DNA of 64,000 nucleotides from Acrocarpospora catenulata (GTDB lineage Bacteria > Actinomycetota > Actinomycetes > Streptosporangiales > Streptosporangiaceae). Under the pieces are notes generated by a model, which saw only the letters and a list, made by a program, of their open reading frames with translations, did no database searches and was not told where the DNA came from. The stretch lies in contig NZ_JAHCST010000023.1 of NCBI RefSeq assembly GCF_018476525.1, positions 1 through 64,000 of the forward strand, read 5' to 3'. The translations under genes and the position numbers were made by a program. Of this stretch, positions 17,369 to 26,157 are shown piece after piece (the stretch's first letter is position 1; every line of letters starts with the position of its first letter).

Positions 17369-18157
17369 ATGAATGCTCCGAAGATCGACACTTCGGTGCC
17401 GCATCCGGCTCGCGTGTACGACTACTGGCTGGGCGGGAAGGACAACTACGCCGCCGACCGCAAGGTCGCCGAGGCCGTGATCGCGTCCACCCCCGGGGTG
17501 GTGCTGGGGGCCAGGGAGAACCGGGCCTTCCTCGGCCGGGCGGTGCGGTACCTGAGCGAGCAGGGCGTCAGCCAGTTCCTGGACATCGGCACCGGCATCC
17601 CCACCGCGGGCAACACGCACGAGATCGCCCAGTCGATCAACCCGGCCGCGCGGGTGGCGTACGTGGACAACGACACCATCGTGATGGTGCACGCCCGGGC
17701 CCTGCTGAACAGCACCCCCGAGGGCAGGACCACCTACATCGAGGCCGACCTCCGCGAGCCGGAATCCATCCTCGCCCACCCGGACGTGCTGCACGTGCTG
17801 GACTTCTCCCAGCCGATCGGCGTGATCATCGTCGGCACGCTCATGCACATCCGGAACGAGGACGACCCGTGGGGCGCGGTCAAGCAGTTCACCGACGCCA
17901 CCTGCCCCGGCAGCTACCTCGCCATCACCCACCTGACCGCCGACTTCGCCCCCGAGGCGATGGGCGCCCTGGCCCGCAGCTACAACACCGGCCCCCTTCA
18001 GATGACCAACCGCACCGCCGAGGAGGTCAACCGCTTCTTCGACGGCTTCGAACTCGTCGAACCGGGCCTGGTCTGGGCGTCCCGCTGGCACCCCGACAAG
18101 CCCATCCCCGCCGACGCGGTCCCTGGGGCGTACGGCGCGGTGGGCCGCAAGCTCTGA
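17369..18157 (+). CDS. DUF574 S-adenosyl methyltransferase
   Basis: The 262-residue protein has the DUF574 signature PHPARVYDYWLGGKDNYAAD at its N-terminus and a SAM-binding Rossmann motif FLDIGTGIPT followed by YVDNDTIV. The family is hugely expanded in Streptosporangiales and Streptomyces; targets are mostly unknown. GGGAG lies upstream of the ATG. A paralogue lies at 36580-37437. A LacI-like operator at 17294-17307 suggests carbohydrate-responsive control. Confidence 0.9.
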   Translation: MNAPKIDTSVPHPARVYDYWLGGKDNYAADRKVAEAVIASTPGVVLGARENRAFLGRAVRYLSEQGVSQFLDIGTGIPTAGNTHEIAQSINPAARVAYVDNDTIVMVHARALLNSTPEGRTTYIEADLREPESILAHPDVLHVLDFSQPIGVIIVGTLMHIRNEDDPWGAVKQFTDATCPGSYLAITHLTADFAPEAMGALARSYNTGPLQMTNRTAEEVNRFFDGFELVEPGLVWASRWHPDKPIPADAVPGAYGAVGRKL

Positions 18158-18171
18158 CGCACCGACGGTCA

Positions 18172-19212
18172 TCAGAACGGGTAACCGTACGGGCGTTCCC
18201 GCACGTGATCGTAAATCGCGCGCAACCACGGCCGACGAACCTCCGGCAGCCGTGCCAACGTGTGGAGGAACGTGCCCCCGCTGGCCCGGAAGGAACGATT
18301 CGGCAGCAGCGGTGGGGGGTCGTCACGATAGACCCCGTCGGGTAGCCCTCCAGAGACAGGGACAAGCTGCCGGCCGGGGTTGAAGGCCAGATATGTCCAC
18401 ACATCGGCGGCCAGCGGCACCGTCGTCCCCGGACCGTGCGGCCAGACCTCGCCAGTCTGCGGATGCCGCGGGACCAAAGAGATGTCCGCGACCGGGGCGG
18501 GCAGGTCCGGTCCAGCCAGTCCCAGGGTCTTTCCCAGCGCCCCCGGAGGGAGCAGGGCATCGAGCACGGGGCGGAACACGTCGGCGAGAAGACCGGCGGG
18601 TACGACAACCCGCCTACCATCCGAGGCGGCCAGCACATGGGCCGACGCCACCGCGACCGCAGCCTCCCATACCGCGCTCCACCACCCCTCCGGCTCAACC
18701 GGCGGTGTTTCCGGCAGTTCCTCCCAGCTGAGCACTCGGCGAGCGGGTCCCTCGACCGCGTCGACACGACATACGGCGCGTGGGTCCAGCCACACCACCT
18801 GCCAGTACGTGCAATCGTCGATGCGCGTGGCCACGTCGCGCCCGCACTGCGCACAGGCCAGGTTCGGACCGGTTCCGCCGTCCAGACCGAGACAATAGCC
18901 CTCACATCGCTCGGGAATCAGAACGGTTCCGCGAACGTCGCCCGGTGCGACCGCGACGGCTCCCGCCGGCCCGTGCGACAGGGCGTGGACCGGCGCGTAC
19001 ACACCACGGGCCTCGGCGTCCTCCGCCCTGATCTCCTCCCACGGCCGCCGCGGAGGGCCGAAATGCTCCGGATTGACGGCGTATGTGCCAGGCTCCATGA
19101 GCGCGGGAAGCAGCTCATGACCATACCTCTGATGGGTATGGACGGGAAGCGCGACCTGCGACAAAGGGGCGGTCAGCACGGCACCACAGCCCGCACACGC
19201 GAACACGGCCAT
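18172..19212 (-). CDS. Conserved hypothetical protein with Cys pairs
   Basis: The 346-residue protein begins MAVFACAGCGAVL, a zinc-ribbon-like knuckle (CAGC), with further Cys at RCEGYCLG and LACAQCGRD near residues 104-125, so one or more zinc sites are likely. Trp- and Pro-rich segments follow, without membrane helices. I recognise no enzyme motif. Similar single genes of this length are common in actinomycetes. It is convergent with the DUF574 gene and divergent from a methyltransferase gene. Confidence 0.7.
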   Translation of the reverse strand: MAVFACAGCGAVLTAPLSQVALPVHTHQRYGHELLPALMEPGTYAVNPEHFGPPRRPWEEIRAEDAEARGVYAPVHALSHGPAGAVAVAPGDVRGTVLIPERCEGYCLGLDGGTGPNLACAQCGRDVATRIDDCTYWQVVWLDPRAVCRVDAVEGPARRVLSWEELPETPPVEPEGWWSAVWEAAVAVASAHVLAASDGRRVVVPAGLLADVFRPVLDALLPPGALGKTLGLAGPDLPAPVADISLVPRHPQTGEVWPHGPGTTVPLAADVWTYLAFNPGRQLVPVSGGLPDGVYRDDPPPLLPNRSFRASGGTFLHTLARLPEVRRPWLRAIYDHVRERPYGYPF

Positions 19213-19346
19213 GCAGCCCTCCCGTCCTCACTGTTTCGGATGATCCTGCCGCAGGTTCACTCGTGGGGCACCTGGCGGTGCGATCCATACAGCGGGCGCT
19301 CGAAACCCAGATGCATGTGGCTGGGGCGACTGGCATTGTCGGGCCT

Positions 19347-20093
19347 ATGTCTAGGTTCGAGGACCTGGTTGCCGAGGGCGAAGCCGTACCGGTTGAGGGG
19401 TGGGACTTTTCGTGGTTTGAGGGACGTGCCAGTGAGGAGCGGCCCTCATGGGGGTATTCGAAACTGCTCGCCCAGCGGATGGCGGAGGCAAAGGCCGGGC
19501 TTGATCTGCAGACCGGGGGCGGTGAGGTGCTGGCGGGGATTCCCACGGCACCGCCGAGACTCGCGGCGACCGAATCGTGGGAGCCCAATCTGGAGATCGC
19601 CCGGCGGGCGCTGGCCAAGTTCAACGCCGAGGTGATCCAGGCCGGGGACATGGACGACCTGCCCTTCGCCAACGCCACCTTCGACCTGGTGACCAGCCGC
19701 CATCCGGTGGCGACCCGCTGGGACGAGATCCACCGGGTACTGCGCCCGGGCGGCACCTACCTGTCCCAGCAGGTGGGTCCCGCCTCGGTCCGGGAGCTGA
19801 CCGACCTGCTGATGGGCCCACAACCAGTCAATCCGTCCCGCAGCCCGATGACCTTGGTCGCCGCCGCCGAAGCCGCAGGCCTCGAGATCGTCGACCTACG
19901 CCAGCAAGCCCTCCGCATGGAGTTCCACGACATAGCCGCAGTAATCCACTTCCTCCGCAAGGTCATCTGGATCGTCCCCGGCTTCACCGTCCCCACCTAC
20001 CGCGCCCAACTCACCACCCTGCACACCTTCATCGAACGCCACGGCCCCTTCGTCGCCCACTCCCACCGCATCCTCATCGAGGCCCGCCACTGA
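19347..20093 (+). CDS. Class I SAM-dependent methyltransferase
   Basis: The 248-residue protein starting MSRFEDLVAEGE has the order LDLQTGGGEVL (degenerate SAM motif I), EVIQAGDMDDLPF (motif II region), FDLVTSRHPV and EIHRVLRPGGTYLSQ (motif post-II/III), as in small-molecule methyltransferases. The usual DxGxGxG is replaced by DLQTGGGE, a variant of the same loop. The substrate is unknown. The frame is open upstream to 19263, but this start gives the family-typical N-terminus. Confidence 0.82.
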   Translation: MSRFEDLVAEGEAVPVEGWDFSWFEGRASEERPSWGYSKLLAQRMAEAKAGLDLQTGGGEVLAGIPTAPPRLAATESWEPNLEIARRALAKFNAEVIQAGDMDDLPFANATFDLVTSRHPVATRWDEIHRVLRPGGTYLSQQVGPASVRELTDLLMGPQPVNPSRSPMTLVAAAEAAGLEIVDLRQQALRMEFHDIAAVIHFLRKVIWIVPGFTVPTYRAQLTTLHTFIERHGPFVAHSHRILIEARH

Positions 20094-20108
20094 TGCTCTG
20101 TTCCGACA

Positions 20109-20186
20109 GACGCCGCCCACCCGCTCAACCTGCTGTGGCAGGCATTCGCCGACGAGATCGCCTCCGGAGCTCCGCATGCATTGTGA
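20109..20186 (+). pseudogene. C-terminal gene remnant
   Basis: These 78 bp read as 25 residues plus TGA with coding-type codon use (HPLNLLWQAFADEIASGAP), but without a start or upstream domain in frame. It looks like the end of a lost rightward gene lying between the methyltransferase and the MazG-like gene. The parent family is not recognised. Confidence 0.35.
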
Positions 20187-20209
20187 ACTGAGCAACCGGG
20201 CGCCGGGGG

Positions 20210-20536
20210 TCAGGCCGGAGACGGTGGGGGCCTGTTGCCCGACCAGATGATCCGACCGGCGAATCCGCCCCGCTCCTCGGCCTTGGCCGCGCGTAGCTTC
20301 TCCAACCTTTCACGGTCGACACCCACCAGGGCGGCGAGCGCATAAACAACCTCAAGAACGTCGGCGAGTTCTTCGGGGTCGTGATCGGAAGCGAGGAACT
20401 CTCCAACCTCTTCTCGCAGCTTGTGGCGAAGCTGGGCTGCGTACTCGCCGCTGTCGGCGACACGGACGATCGGATCCATTCCCGTGGCGCGGATGATCTG
20501 CGGGATCTTGTCGCGGACCAGCTTGCTCTGGCTCAT
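20210..20536 (-). CDS. MazG-like / phosphoribosyl-ATP pyrophosphohydrolase-type protein
   Basis: The 108-residue all-alpha protein has KLVRDKIPQII at the N-terminus and the metal-binding KLREEVGEFL...EELADVLEVVYAL pattern (ExxE and ExxD), typical of small MazG-fold nucleoside triphosphate pyrophosphohydrolases. These proteins split non-canonical or excess NTPs to NMP and PPi. It stands alone, with decayed gene pieces on both sides. Confidence 0.85.
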   Translation of the reverse strand: MSQSKLVRDKIPQIIRATGMDPIVRVADSGEYAAQLRHKLREEVGEFLASDHDPEELADVLEVVYALAALVGVDRERLEKLRAAKAEERGGFAGRIIWSGNRPPPSPA

Positions 20537-21011
20537 CGAAGAACTCCCGGCCGTCTGCGGACGCTACGACCGGCGGGCACCATCCGCCGATCCCGGCAGC
20601 CTAGACCCTCCTGGCTCACCAGAACCATGGAACACGCAGGTTCCGGCAATTCCGGTAGCTGTTCCGGCGTGACTCACCCCAGCATGGCGCCAACAATGAC
20701 CGAAACCACACCGCATGCCAGGCAAGGTTATAGATCCAGATCTCGCACAGAACCGGCCGATCCCGAGTCCATTGCCGGGCATGTGGCTATCGACTTCAAG
20801 GCGTTCGGCATCAACCATGCTGAAATGCACAGGCGCAGGGGAGGCTCAGGGCCAAGCCGGCGCGTGTGTTCGGTTTCGATGAGGTACGCGAGGCGCACCG
20901 CGTGATGGAGGCCGATCAGGCCAAGGGCAAAATGGTCGTCGTCAACACCTGAACCGCGGGCACACGGGTAGGGCTGTTGGCCGTACGACCAGGAAGCGGG
21001 AGTGGTGAGAC
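20537..21011. other. 475-bp gap containing a decayed oxidoreductase
   Basis: No intact gene is visible. The right half (20774-20952) holds two out-of-frame pieces of a medium-chain dehydrogenase, listed separately. The left half presumably holds the promoter of the MazG-like gene; no clear -10/-35 pair was found. Confidence 0.5.
20774..20952 (+). pseudogene. Remnant of a zinc-type NADPH:quinone reductase (MDR family)
   Basis: The first piece (20774 to about 20850) reads VAIDFKAFGINHAEMHRRRG, matching the N-terminal strand of quinone-reductase-like MDR enzymes (RVKAFGLNRAEM-type). The second (20851-20952), in another frame, reads FGFDEVREAHRVMEADQAKG...KMVVVN and stop, matching their extreme C-terminus (EAAEAHRxMEA...GKIVL). 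About 250 residues between them, including the NADPH-binding domain, are missing. One internal deletion explains the structure. Confidence 0.75.
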
Positions 21012-22166
21012 GTGCAGGGACCCCTGGATGACGTCGTCGTGCTGGATCTGTCGCGGGCGCTGGCCGGGCCGCATGCGGCTCAGATGCTGGGTGATCTGGG
21101 GGCGGATGTGATCAAGCTGGAGCATCCGGAGGGGGACGAGTCTCGGGGGTGGGGGCCGCCGTTCGTGGGGCCGTCGGGGGAGATCTCGACGTACTTCCTG
21201 GCGGCCAACCGGAACAAGCGCTCGATCACGGTGGACATGAAGACCGATGAGGGACGGGAGCTGGTCGAGCGGCTGGTCCGGCAGAGTGACGTGCTGATCG
21301 AGAACTTCCGCACCGGGGTGCTGGCGCGGCTGGGGTTCGGGGTGGAGCGGTTGCATGAGCTCAACCCCCGGCTGATCATTCTGTCCATCACGGGGTTCGG
21401 GCATGACGGGCCGGAGGGCGGTCGGCCCGGGTACGACCAGATCGCGCAGGGCGAGGCGGGGCTGATGTCGCTGACCGGGACCCCGGCGGAGCCGTACCGG
21501 GTGGGGGCGTCGATCGCGGATCTGCTGGCCGGGATCCACGGGGCGTACGGGGTGGTGGCCGCACTCTACGAGCGGGCCAGGACGGGGAAGGGCACCGTGG
21601 TGCGGACCTCGTTGCTGGCCTCCGTGGTGGGGGTGCACTCCTACCACGGCACGGCGTGGACGGTGGGCGGGAAAGTGCCCACCGCGAACGGGAACCATCA
21701 CGCCTCGATCGCACCGTATGGGGCTTTCCACTGTGCGGACGGCATGCTCCAGATCGCCGCCGCAAACGACGCCCAATGGCGAAAAGTCGCCACGCTGCTG
21801 GGCATCGACCCGAATATCCCGAAATATGCGACCAACAGGGAGAGATTCGCGCATCGGGATGAGCTGATCCCTGAGATGGAGAAGGCGCTGGTCGCGCACG
21901 ATCGGGCGTACTGGCTGGCCAGGCTGGCGGACCTGGGCGTCCCCGCGGGGGCCATCCGGAGCATCGACGAGGTGTACGCCTGGGACCAGGTCCGCTCCCA
22001 GGGACTCCTGGTCGAGGTCGACCATCCCGTCCTCGGCAGGATCGAACTCCCCGGCCCTCCGCTCCGCTTCGACGACGCCCCGGCCGCCCAGCACACCCCG
22101 CCCCCCGGCCTCGGAGAACACACCGCCGACGTGCTCCACTGGCTGGAGGAGCGGGAGGGCCGGTGA
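21012..22166 (+). CDS. CaiB/BaiF (class III) CoA transferase
   Basis: The 384-residue protein begins at GTG with LDDVVVLDLSRALAGPHAAQ, the standard family N-terminus, and continues with LGADVIKLEHPEGDESRGWGPPF and NRNKRSITVDMKTDEG, which form the CoA-binding region. The catalytic Asp is expected near residue 165 (SIADLLAG). It moves CoA between carboxylic acids by a ternary-complex mechanism; the acids are unknown. Its stop overlaps the start of the fused carboxyltransferase by 4 bp, so the two enzymes are made together. Confidence 0.92.
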   Translation: MQGPLDDVVVLDLSRALAGPHAAQMLGDLGADVIKLEHPEGDESRGWGPPFVGPSGEISTYFLAANRNKRSITVDMKTDEGRELVERLVRQSDVLIENFRTGVLARLGFGVERLHELNPRLIILSITGFGHDGPEGGRPGYDQIAQGEAGLMSLTGTPAEPYRVGASIADLLAGIHGAYGVVAALYERARTGKGTVVRTSLLASVVGVHSYHGTAWTVGGKVPTANGNHHASIAPYGAFHCADGMLQIAAANDAQWRKVATLLGIDPNIPKYATNRERFAHRDELIPEMEKALVAHDRAYWLARLADLGVPAGAIRSIDEVYAWDQVRSQGLLVEVDHPVLGRIELPGPPLRFDDAPAAQHTPPPGLGEHTADVLHWLEEREGR

Positions 22167-23647
22167 CCAACCGACCGGACGCGCGAGGACTGATCGCGGA
22201 CGTGCTCGACCCCGGCTCGTGGACCTCCTGGGACGAGCGTCCGGCCGACGCCGCCCCGCCGGGCTCGTCCTATGCCGAGGAACTGGCCGCCGCCCGGGCC
22301 AAGACCGGCTACGACGAGTCGGTGATCACCGGTGTGGGGCTCCTGGACGGACGCCGGGTGGCGGTGGTGGCGGGCGAGTTCTCCTTCCTGGCGGGCTCGA
22401 TCGGCGTGGCCGCCGCCGAGCGCCTGGTGCGGGCGGTCGAGCGCGCCACCGCGGAAGGGCTGCCCCTGCTGGCCGCCCCCGCCAGCGGCGGCACCCGCAT
22501 GCAGGAGGGCGCGCTGGCCTTCGTGCAGATGGTCAAGATCAGTGCCGCGGTGGCCGCGCACCGGGCGGCGGGGCTGCCGTATGTGGTGTATCTGCGGCAT
22601 CCGACCACGGGCGGGGTGTTCGCGTCCTGGGGGTCGCTGGGGCACGTGACCGCCGCGGAACCGGGCGCGATGATCGGCTTCCTGGGTCCGCGCGTCTTCC
22701 AGTCCCTGTACGGGTATCCGTTCCCGGAAGGCGTACAGGTGGCGGAGAACCTGTTCGCGCACGGGCTGGTGGACGCCGTGGTCTCGGCCACCGAGGCCCG
22801 GGAGGTGGCCATCCGCGCCCTATCGGTGCTGTGCGCCCCCAGAAATAACCCGATATTTCCGGAACTGTCCGAGCCGGTGGAGGCGACCGCGCGCCCCGGG
22901 GCCTGGGAAGCGATCATGAGTTCCCGCCGCGACGACCGCCCCGGCGTGCGCACCCTGCTCAGACTCGCCGCCACCGACGTCACCCCGCTGCACGGCACCG
23001 GCGCCGGCGAGAACGACCCCGGCCTGCTGCTCGCGCTGGCCCGCTTCGGCGCCGCCCCCGCCATCGTGCTCGGCCAGGACCGCCGCTGCACCCGCCCGCT
23101 CGGCCCGGCCGGGCTCCGGGTGGCCCGCCGGGGCATGGCCCTGGCGGCCGAGCTGGGCCTGCCCCTGGTCACCGTGATCGACACCGGCGGCGCGGCCCTG
23201 TCCAAGGAAGCCGAGGAGGGCGGCCTGGCCGGGGAGATCGCCCGCTCGCTGGCCGACCTGGTCATGCTCGACGCGCCCACGGTCTGCCTGCTGCTGGGCG
23301 AAGGCGCGGGCGGCGCCGCGCTGGCCCTGCTCCCAGCCGACAGGGTGGTCTGCGCCCAGCACGCCTGGCTCTCCCCGCTGCCTCCCGAGGGCGCCTCCGC
23401 GATCCTCTACCGCACGGTCGACTTCGCTCCGGAGATCGCCCAGGCGCAGGGCGTACGGGCGACGGACCTGCGCAAGAACGGCATCGTCGACCGCGTCATC
23501 CCGGAACTCCCGGACGCCGCCTACGAGCACGAGGCGTTCTGCGCACGGGTCGCGAAAACCCTGGAGTACGAGATCGCGCACCTGCTGGGCAGGGACCACG
23601 GCGAGCGCCGGGCCGCCCGGCTGGCCCGCTACCGGAACCTCGGCTGA
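22163..23647 (+). CDS. Fused AccD-AccA type acyl-CoA carboxyltransferase
   Basis: The 494-residue protein joins a beta-subunit-like half (SGGTRMQEGALAF near residue 110, ASWGSLGHV near 150) to an alpha-like half (LVTVIDTGGAALSKEAEEGG near residue 333, LLGEGAGGAALAL). The zinc-binding Cys4 ribbon of AccD is absent. The domain transfers carboxylate from biotin to an acyl-CoA. No biotin carboxylase or biotin carrier gene is nearby, so those subunits must come from elsewhere. Coupling to a CaiB transferase suggests activation of an acid as CoA ester followed by carboxylation, or the reverse. Confidence 0.85.
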   Translation: MTNRPDARGLIADVLDPGSWTSWDERPADAAPPGSSYAEELAAARAKTGYDESVITGVGLLDGRRVAVVAGEFSFLAGSIGVAAAERLVRAVERATAEGLPLLAAPASGGTRMQEGALAFVQMVKISAAVAAHRAAGLPYVVYLRHPTTGGVFASWGSLGHVTAAEPGAMIGFLGPRVFQSLYGYPFPEGVQVAENLFAHGLVDAVVSATEAREVAIRALSVLCAPRNNPIFPELSEPVEATARPGAWEAIMSSRRDDRPGVRTLLRLAATDVTPLHGTGAGENDPGLLLALARFGAAPAIVLGQDRRCTRPLGPAGLRVARRGMALAAELGLPLVTVIDTGGAALSKEAEEGGLAGEIARSLADLVMLDAPTVCLLLGEGAGGAALALLPADRVVCAQHAWLSPLPPEGASAILYRTVDFAPEIAQAQGVRATDLRKNGIVDRVIPELPDAAYEHEAFCARVAKTLEYEIAHLLGRDHGERRAARLARYRNLG

Positions 23648-23648
23648 A

Positions 23649-24059
23649 TCAGCCGTCGGTGGGGATGGGGATGCGCTCGACCCGGATCGAGTGCACCTCT
23701 TCCCGCGGGACGACCACCTCGTACGCGCCGTGGTCCACCAGCCAGTAGCCGAGCGCCTCGGCCTTGGTCCCGTTGTGCCCGGTGTAGGCGATGTGCAGGC
23801 CGCCGCTCTCGTCCTCGTCCAGGACCAGGCAGGGCTCCCCGCCGAACGCGCCCACGGTCCTGACCAGGGTCAGCCGGTCCAGGTCCTTGAGGTTGACGGC
23901 CAGCCGCCAGTACCCGCGGCCGCGTTCGAAGCCCTCCACCTGCGTCTCGCTGAAGAGCACCACGTCGTCCCCGCCGGGCCCGATCGACGCGGGGTACGTC
24001 CGCTCCCGGTACCGGGCGAGAAAACCGAGGGCGACCGGTTCGATGGTCTGCTCGCTCAT
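23649..24059 (-). CDS. Hypothetical protein of a two-gene unit
   Basis: The 136-residue protein is predicted soluble and beta-rich, with no signal peptide or recognised motif; GYWRLAVNLKDLDRLTLVRTVG and GYWLVDHGAYEVVVPR are the most structured segments. The start overlaps the stop of the gene at 24056-24514 by 4 bp, so the products probably act together. It is convergent with the carboxyltransferase gene, with one base between the stops. Confidence 0.65.
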   Translation of the reverse strand: MSEQTIEPVALGFLARYRERTYPASIGPGGDDVVLFSETQVEGFERGRGYWRLAVNLKDLDRLTLVRTVGAFGGEPCLVLDEDESGGLHIAYTGHNGTKAEALGYWLVDHGAYEVVVPREEVHSIRVERIPIPTDG

Positions 24060-24514
24060 GCCGCCGGCCGCCAGGACAGGCCGTCGTAGGCGGCGAACGG
24101 CCGCTCCCCGGCCTTGGTGACGTGCACGATCTCGGCGCCCGCCGGGATCGGCATGGGCATCGTGTGGAACTGCGGCACCACGTGCTCCCGTGAGGCGGTG
24201 AAGCCGTTCCCGGCGAACGGCGGTGCATCGTTCCAGTCACCGCCCATGTGCGGACCGTAAGGAACGACGTAGGTGTCGATGTCGCGGGCCACCCAGCGCA
24301 TCAGGTAGAGCTCGGGCACGGCGGCCGTCAGCTCCGAGCCATCGAAGGACAGGTCCAGCGCGTCCACCAGAGCACGCGGGCTGGTCAGCCGCGCGCAGTC
24401 CTGGACACGGTAGACGTACCCGGAGATGATCGTCCGCTTGCCCTCCAGGAACGGCACGAGCAGACGCGGAGGGATCACCTTCTGCATCCGCGTGCTCTGC
24501 CCAGGCTCAGTCAT
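24056..24514 (-). CDS. Hypothetical protein, partner of the gene at 23649-24059
   Basis: Starting at MTEPGQSTRMQKVIPP, the 152-residue protein has no signal or membrane segment. Conserved-looking stretches are KRTIISGYVYRVQDC and LYLMRWVARDIDTYVVPYGP. No family is recognised. A longer frame to 24637 overlaps the nitrilase gene and is not favoured. It is coupled by a 4-bp overlap to the following gene. Confidence 0.65.
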   Translation of the reverse strand: MTEPGQSTRMQKVIPPRLLVPFLEGKRTIISGYVYRVQDCARLTSPRALVDALDLSFDGSELTAAVPELYLMRWVARDIDTYVVPYGPHMGGDWNDAPPFAGNGFTASREHVVPQFHTMPMPIPAGAEIVHVTKAGERPFAAYDGLSWRPAA

Positions 24515-24524
24515 GACGACAAGT

Positions 24525-25304
24525 TTACGATCCGGTGATACCAAGTCTGCGATGTTCCAGGGACGGAAGAGTCGCCCGCACGCGTTCGGTCCGTTCCTGG
24601 TCGATCCTTCCGGTCTGTACGCCGGGGGCGGGCCCAAGATCGGTCACGACCACTCCCATCGGGTCCACCAGCAGGCTCCGGCCCACGCCGTACCCGTCCG
24701 TTCCCGGGGCCATGCCGACCGCCACCGTCCAGATCGTGTTCTCGATCGCGCGAGCCCGGACCAGGGTCATCCAGTGCTCCTCCTTGAACGGGCCCTGGGC
24801 CCAGGCGGCGATCACCGCCAGCGTGTCGGCGCCCTGGTCCACCAGGGCTCGGGCCAGCTCGGGGAAGCGCAGGTCGTAGCAGGTGACCAGGCCCACCCGC
24901 AGGCCGGCCAGGTCCACCACGACCGGGTGGTCGCCCGGTGCCACCAGGTCGGATTCGCGGGCGCCGAAGGAGTCGAAGAGGTGGATCTTCCGGTAGGTGG
25001 CGGCGAGTTCGCCGTCCGCGTCGATCGCCACCGCCGTGTTGTAGACCCGGCCGTCCACGGGTTCGAAGGTGCCGGCGATGAGTGCGGTGCCGTACGCACG
25101 GGCGTATTCGCGGAGTGTGTCGACGAACGGGCCGTCCAAGGGTTCGGCCAGCTCGGTGATGTTCCGGCCGAACCGGGTCAGCGTGCATTCCGGGAAGACC
25201 GCGAGGTCGGCGTCGCCGGCGGCGTCCAGGGCGGCGCGGACCGTCTCAAGGTTGGTCTTGGGGTCGCGGTCGATCGGGATCTGGCAGAGCGCTACGCGTG
25301 TCAC
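24525..25304 (-). CDS. Carbon-nitrogen hydrolase (nitrilase superfamily)
   Basis: The 259-residue protein has the nitrilase Glu-Lys-Cys triad: Glu39 in FPECTLTRFG, Lys106 in YRKIHLFD and Cys142 in VTCYDLRFPEL. The length and the last motif fit the omega-amidase/amidase branch rather than true nitrilases, so it probably hydrolyses a small amide in the cytoplasm. It overlaps the 3' end of the upstream DUF418 gene by 59 bp on the same strand. The genes that follow are hypothetical. Confidence 0.9.
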   Translation of the reverse strand: MTRVALCQIPIDRDPKTNLETVRAALDAAGDADLAVFPECTLTRFGRNITELAEPLDGPFVDTLREYARAYGTALIAGTFEPVDGRVYNTAVAIDADGELAATYRKIHLFDSFGARESDLVAPGDHPVVVDLAGLRVGLVTCYDLRFPELARALVDQGADTLAVIAAWAQGPFKEEHWMTLVRARAIENTIWTVAVGMAPGTDGYGVGRSLLVDPMGVVVTDLGPAPGVQTGRIDQERTERVRATLPSLEHRRLGITGS

Positions 25305-26133
25305 CTACCGTAGTCTGCCCGTTCGGCACCAATTCCCACCATGTCAGGCATCTCCAGATCCATTCCAGTGGGCCGTACCGGAACCGGGTCAGCCACCACC
25401 GCGCGAACACCCACTGCACGACCAGCGTGCTCGCCGCGACGAGAACGATCTCGGCGGCGGTCTCCGGGCGGGTGGCCAGAATGATCGCCGTACTGGACAG
25501 GTAGCAGGTCAGCGCCAGCCTGCCGAGCGGTTCCAGGAAACGGGGGCTGAGCAGCAGGAACCCGCTGGCGTAGGCCGCCGCCCCCGCCAGGCCCGCGCCC
25601 AGATAGTTGATGCCCGTCCAGCCGAGGACCACCGCCAGCAGCGCACTCACCGCGAAGAACGCCAGATTCGGCCGGATGGCGTCGAAGGACACCGCCGCCA
25701 GCCCGAGCAGGAACAGCCCCGCGATCAACGTCCACGGGTCGCCGGAGACCAGCGCGGCGCCGGTCACCGCCATGCCCAGCCCCAGCTGAACCGCCCTCGG
25801 CAGCGAACTCGCCGGAACCAGGACCACCGCCCCCAGCACCGCGTACGGCAGCAGCACCTCCCCCGGATTGACCCACCAGTGCGCCGCTCCGAACAGCGCC
25901 AGCACAGCCAGTCGCCGGAGCATCACCAGCCGGGACGTGTGCGCCCTCAGAAACAGCGCGAAGCTCATCCCGAACAGGAACGAGAACATCGGATAGAAGC
26001 GCCCCTGGAACAGCTGCGCCATCACCCAGTCGATCTCGGGTGGACGCGGCGAGTGCTGCCAGGTGTTGACCAGGGTGATCCCACAGATCGCGAAACCACG
26101 CAACGCGTCGAGCTCACGGATCCTGGGGGGCAC
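25246..26133 (-). CDS. DUF418-type polytopic membrane protein
   Basis: The 295-residue protein begins RIRELDALRGFAICGI, the family N-terminus, and has about eight hydrophobic segments ending with the C-terminal FRYGPLEWIWRCLTWW signature of DUF418 proteins. Members resemble acyltransferase-like or transport proteins but have no proven role. The final 30 residues or so after that signature overlap the nitrilase start and look unconstrained, so the functional protein may end near residue 270. It is divergent from the aminotransferase gene across about 24 bp. Confidence 0.82.
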   Translation of the reverse strand: MPPRIRELDALRGFAICGITLVNTWQHSPRPPEIDWVMAQLFQGRFYPMFSFLFGMSFALFLRAHTSRLVMLRRLAVLALFGAAHWWVNPGEVLLPYAVLGAVVLVPASSLPRAVQLGLGMAVTGAALVSGDPWTLIAGLFLLGLAAVSFDAIRPNLAFFAVSALLAVVLGWTGINYLGAGLAGAAAYASGFLLLSPRFLEPLGRLALTCYLSSTAIILATRPETAAEIVLVAASTLVVQWVFARWWLTRFRYGPLEWIWRCLTWWELVPNGQTTVGDTRSALPDPDRPRPQDQP

Positions 26134-26157
26134 CTTTCCCAGAGTAGGTTGGTGCTC

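Noticed and set aside
25246-25304. Frameshift joining the DUF418 and nitrilase genes
   Set aside because: Both proteins have complete family termini; a 59-bp overlap of an unconstrained DUF418 tail explains the arrangement.
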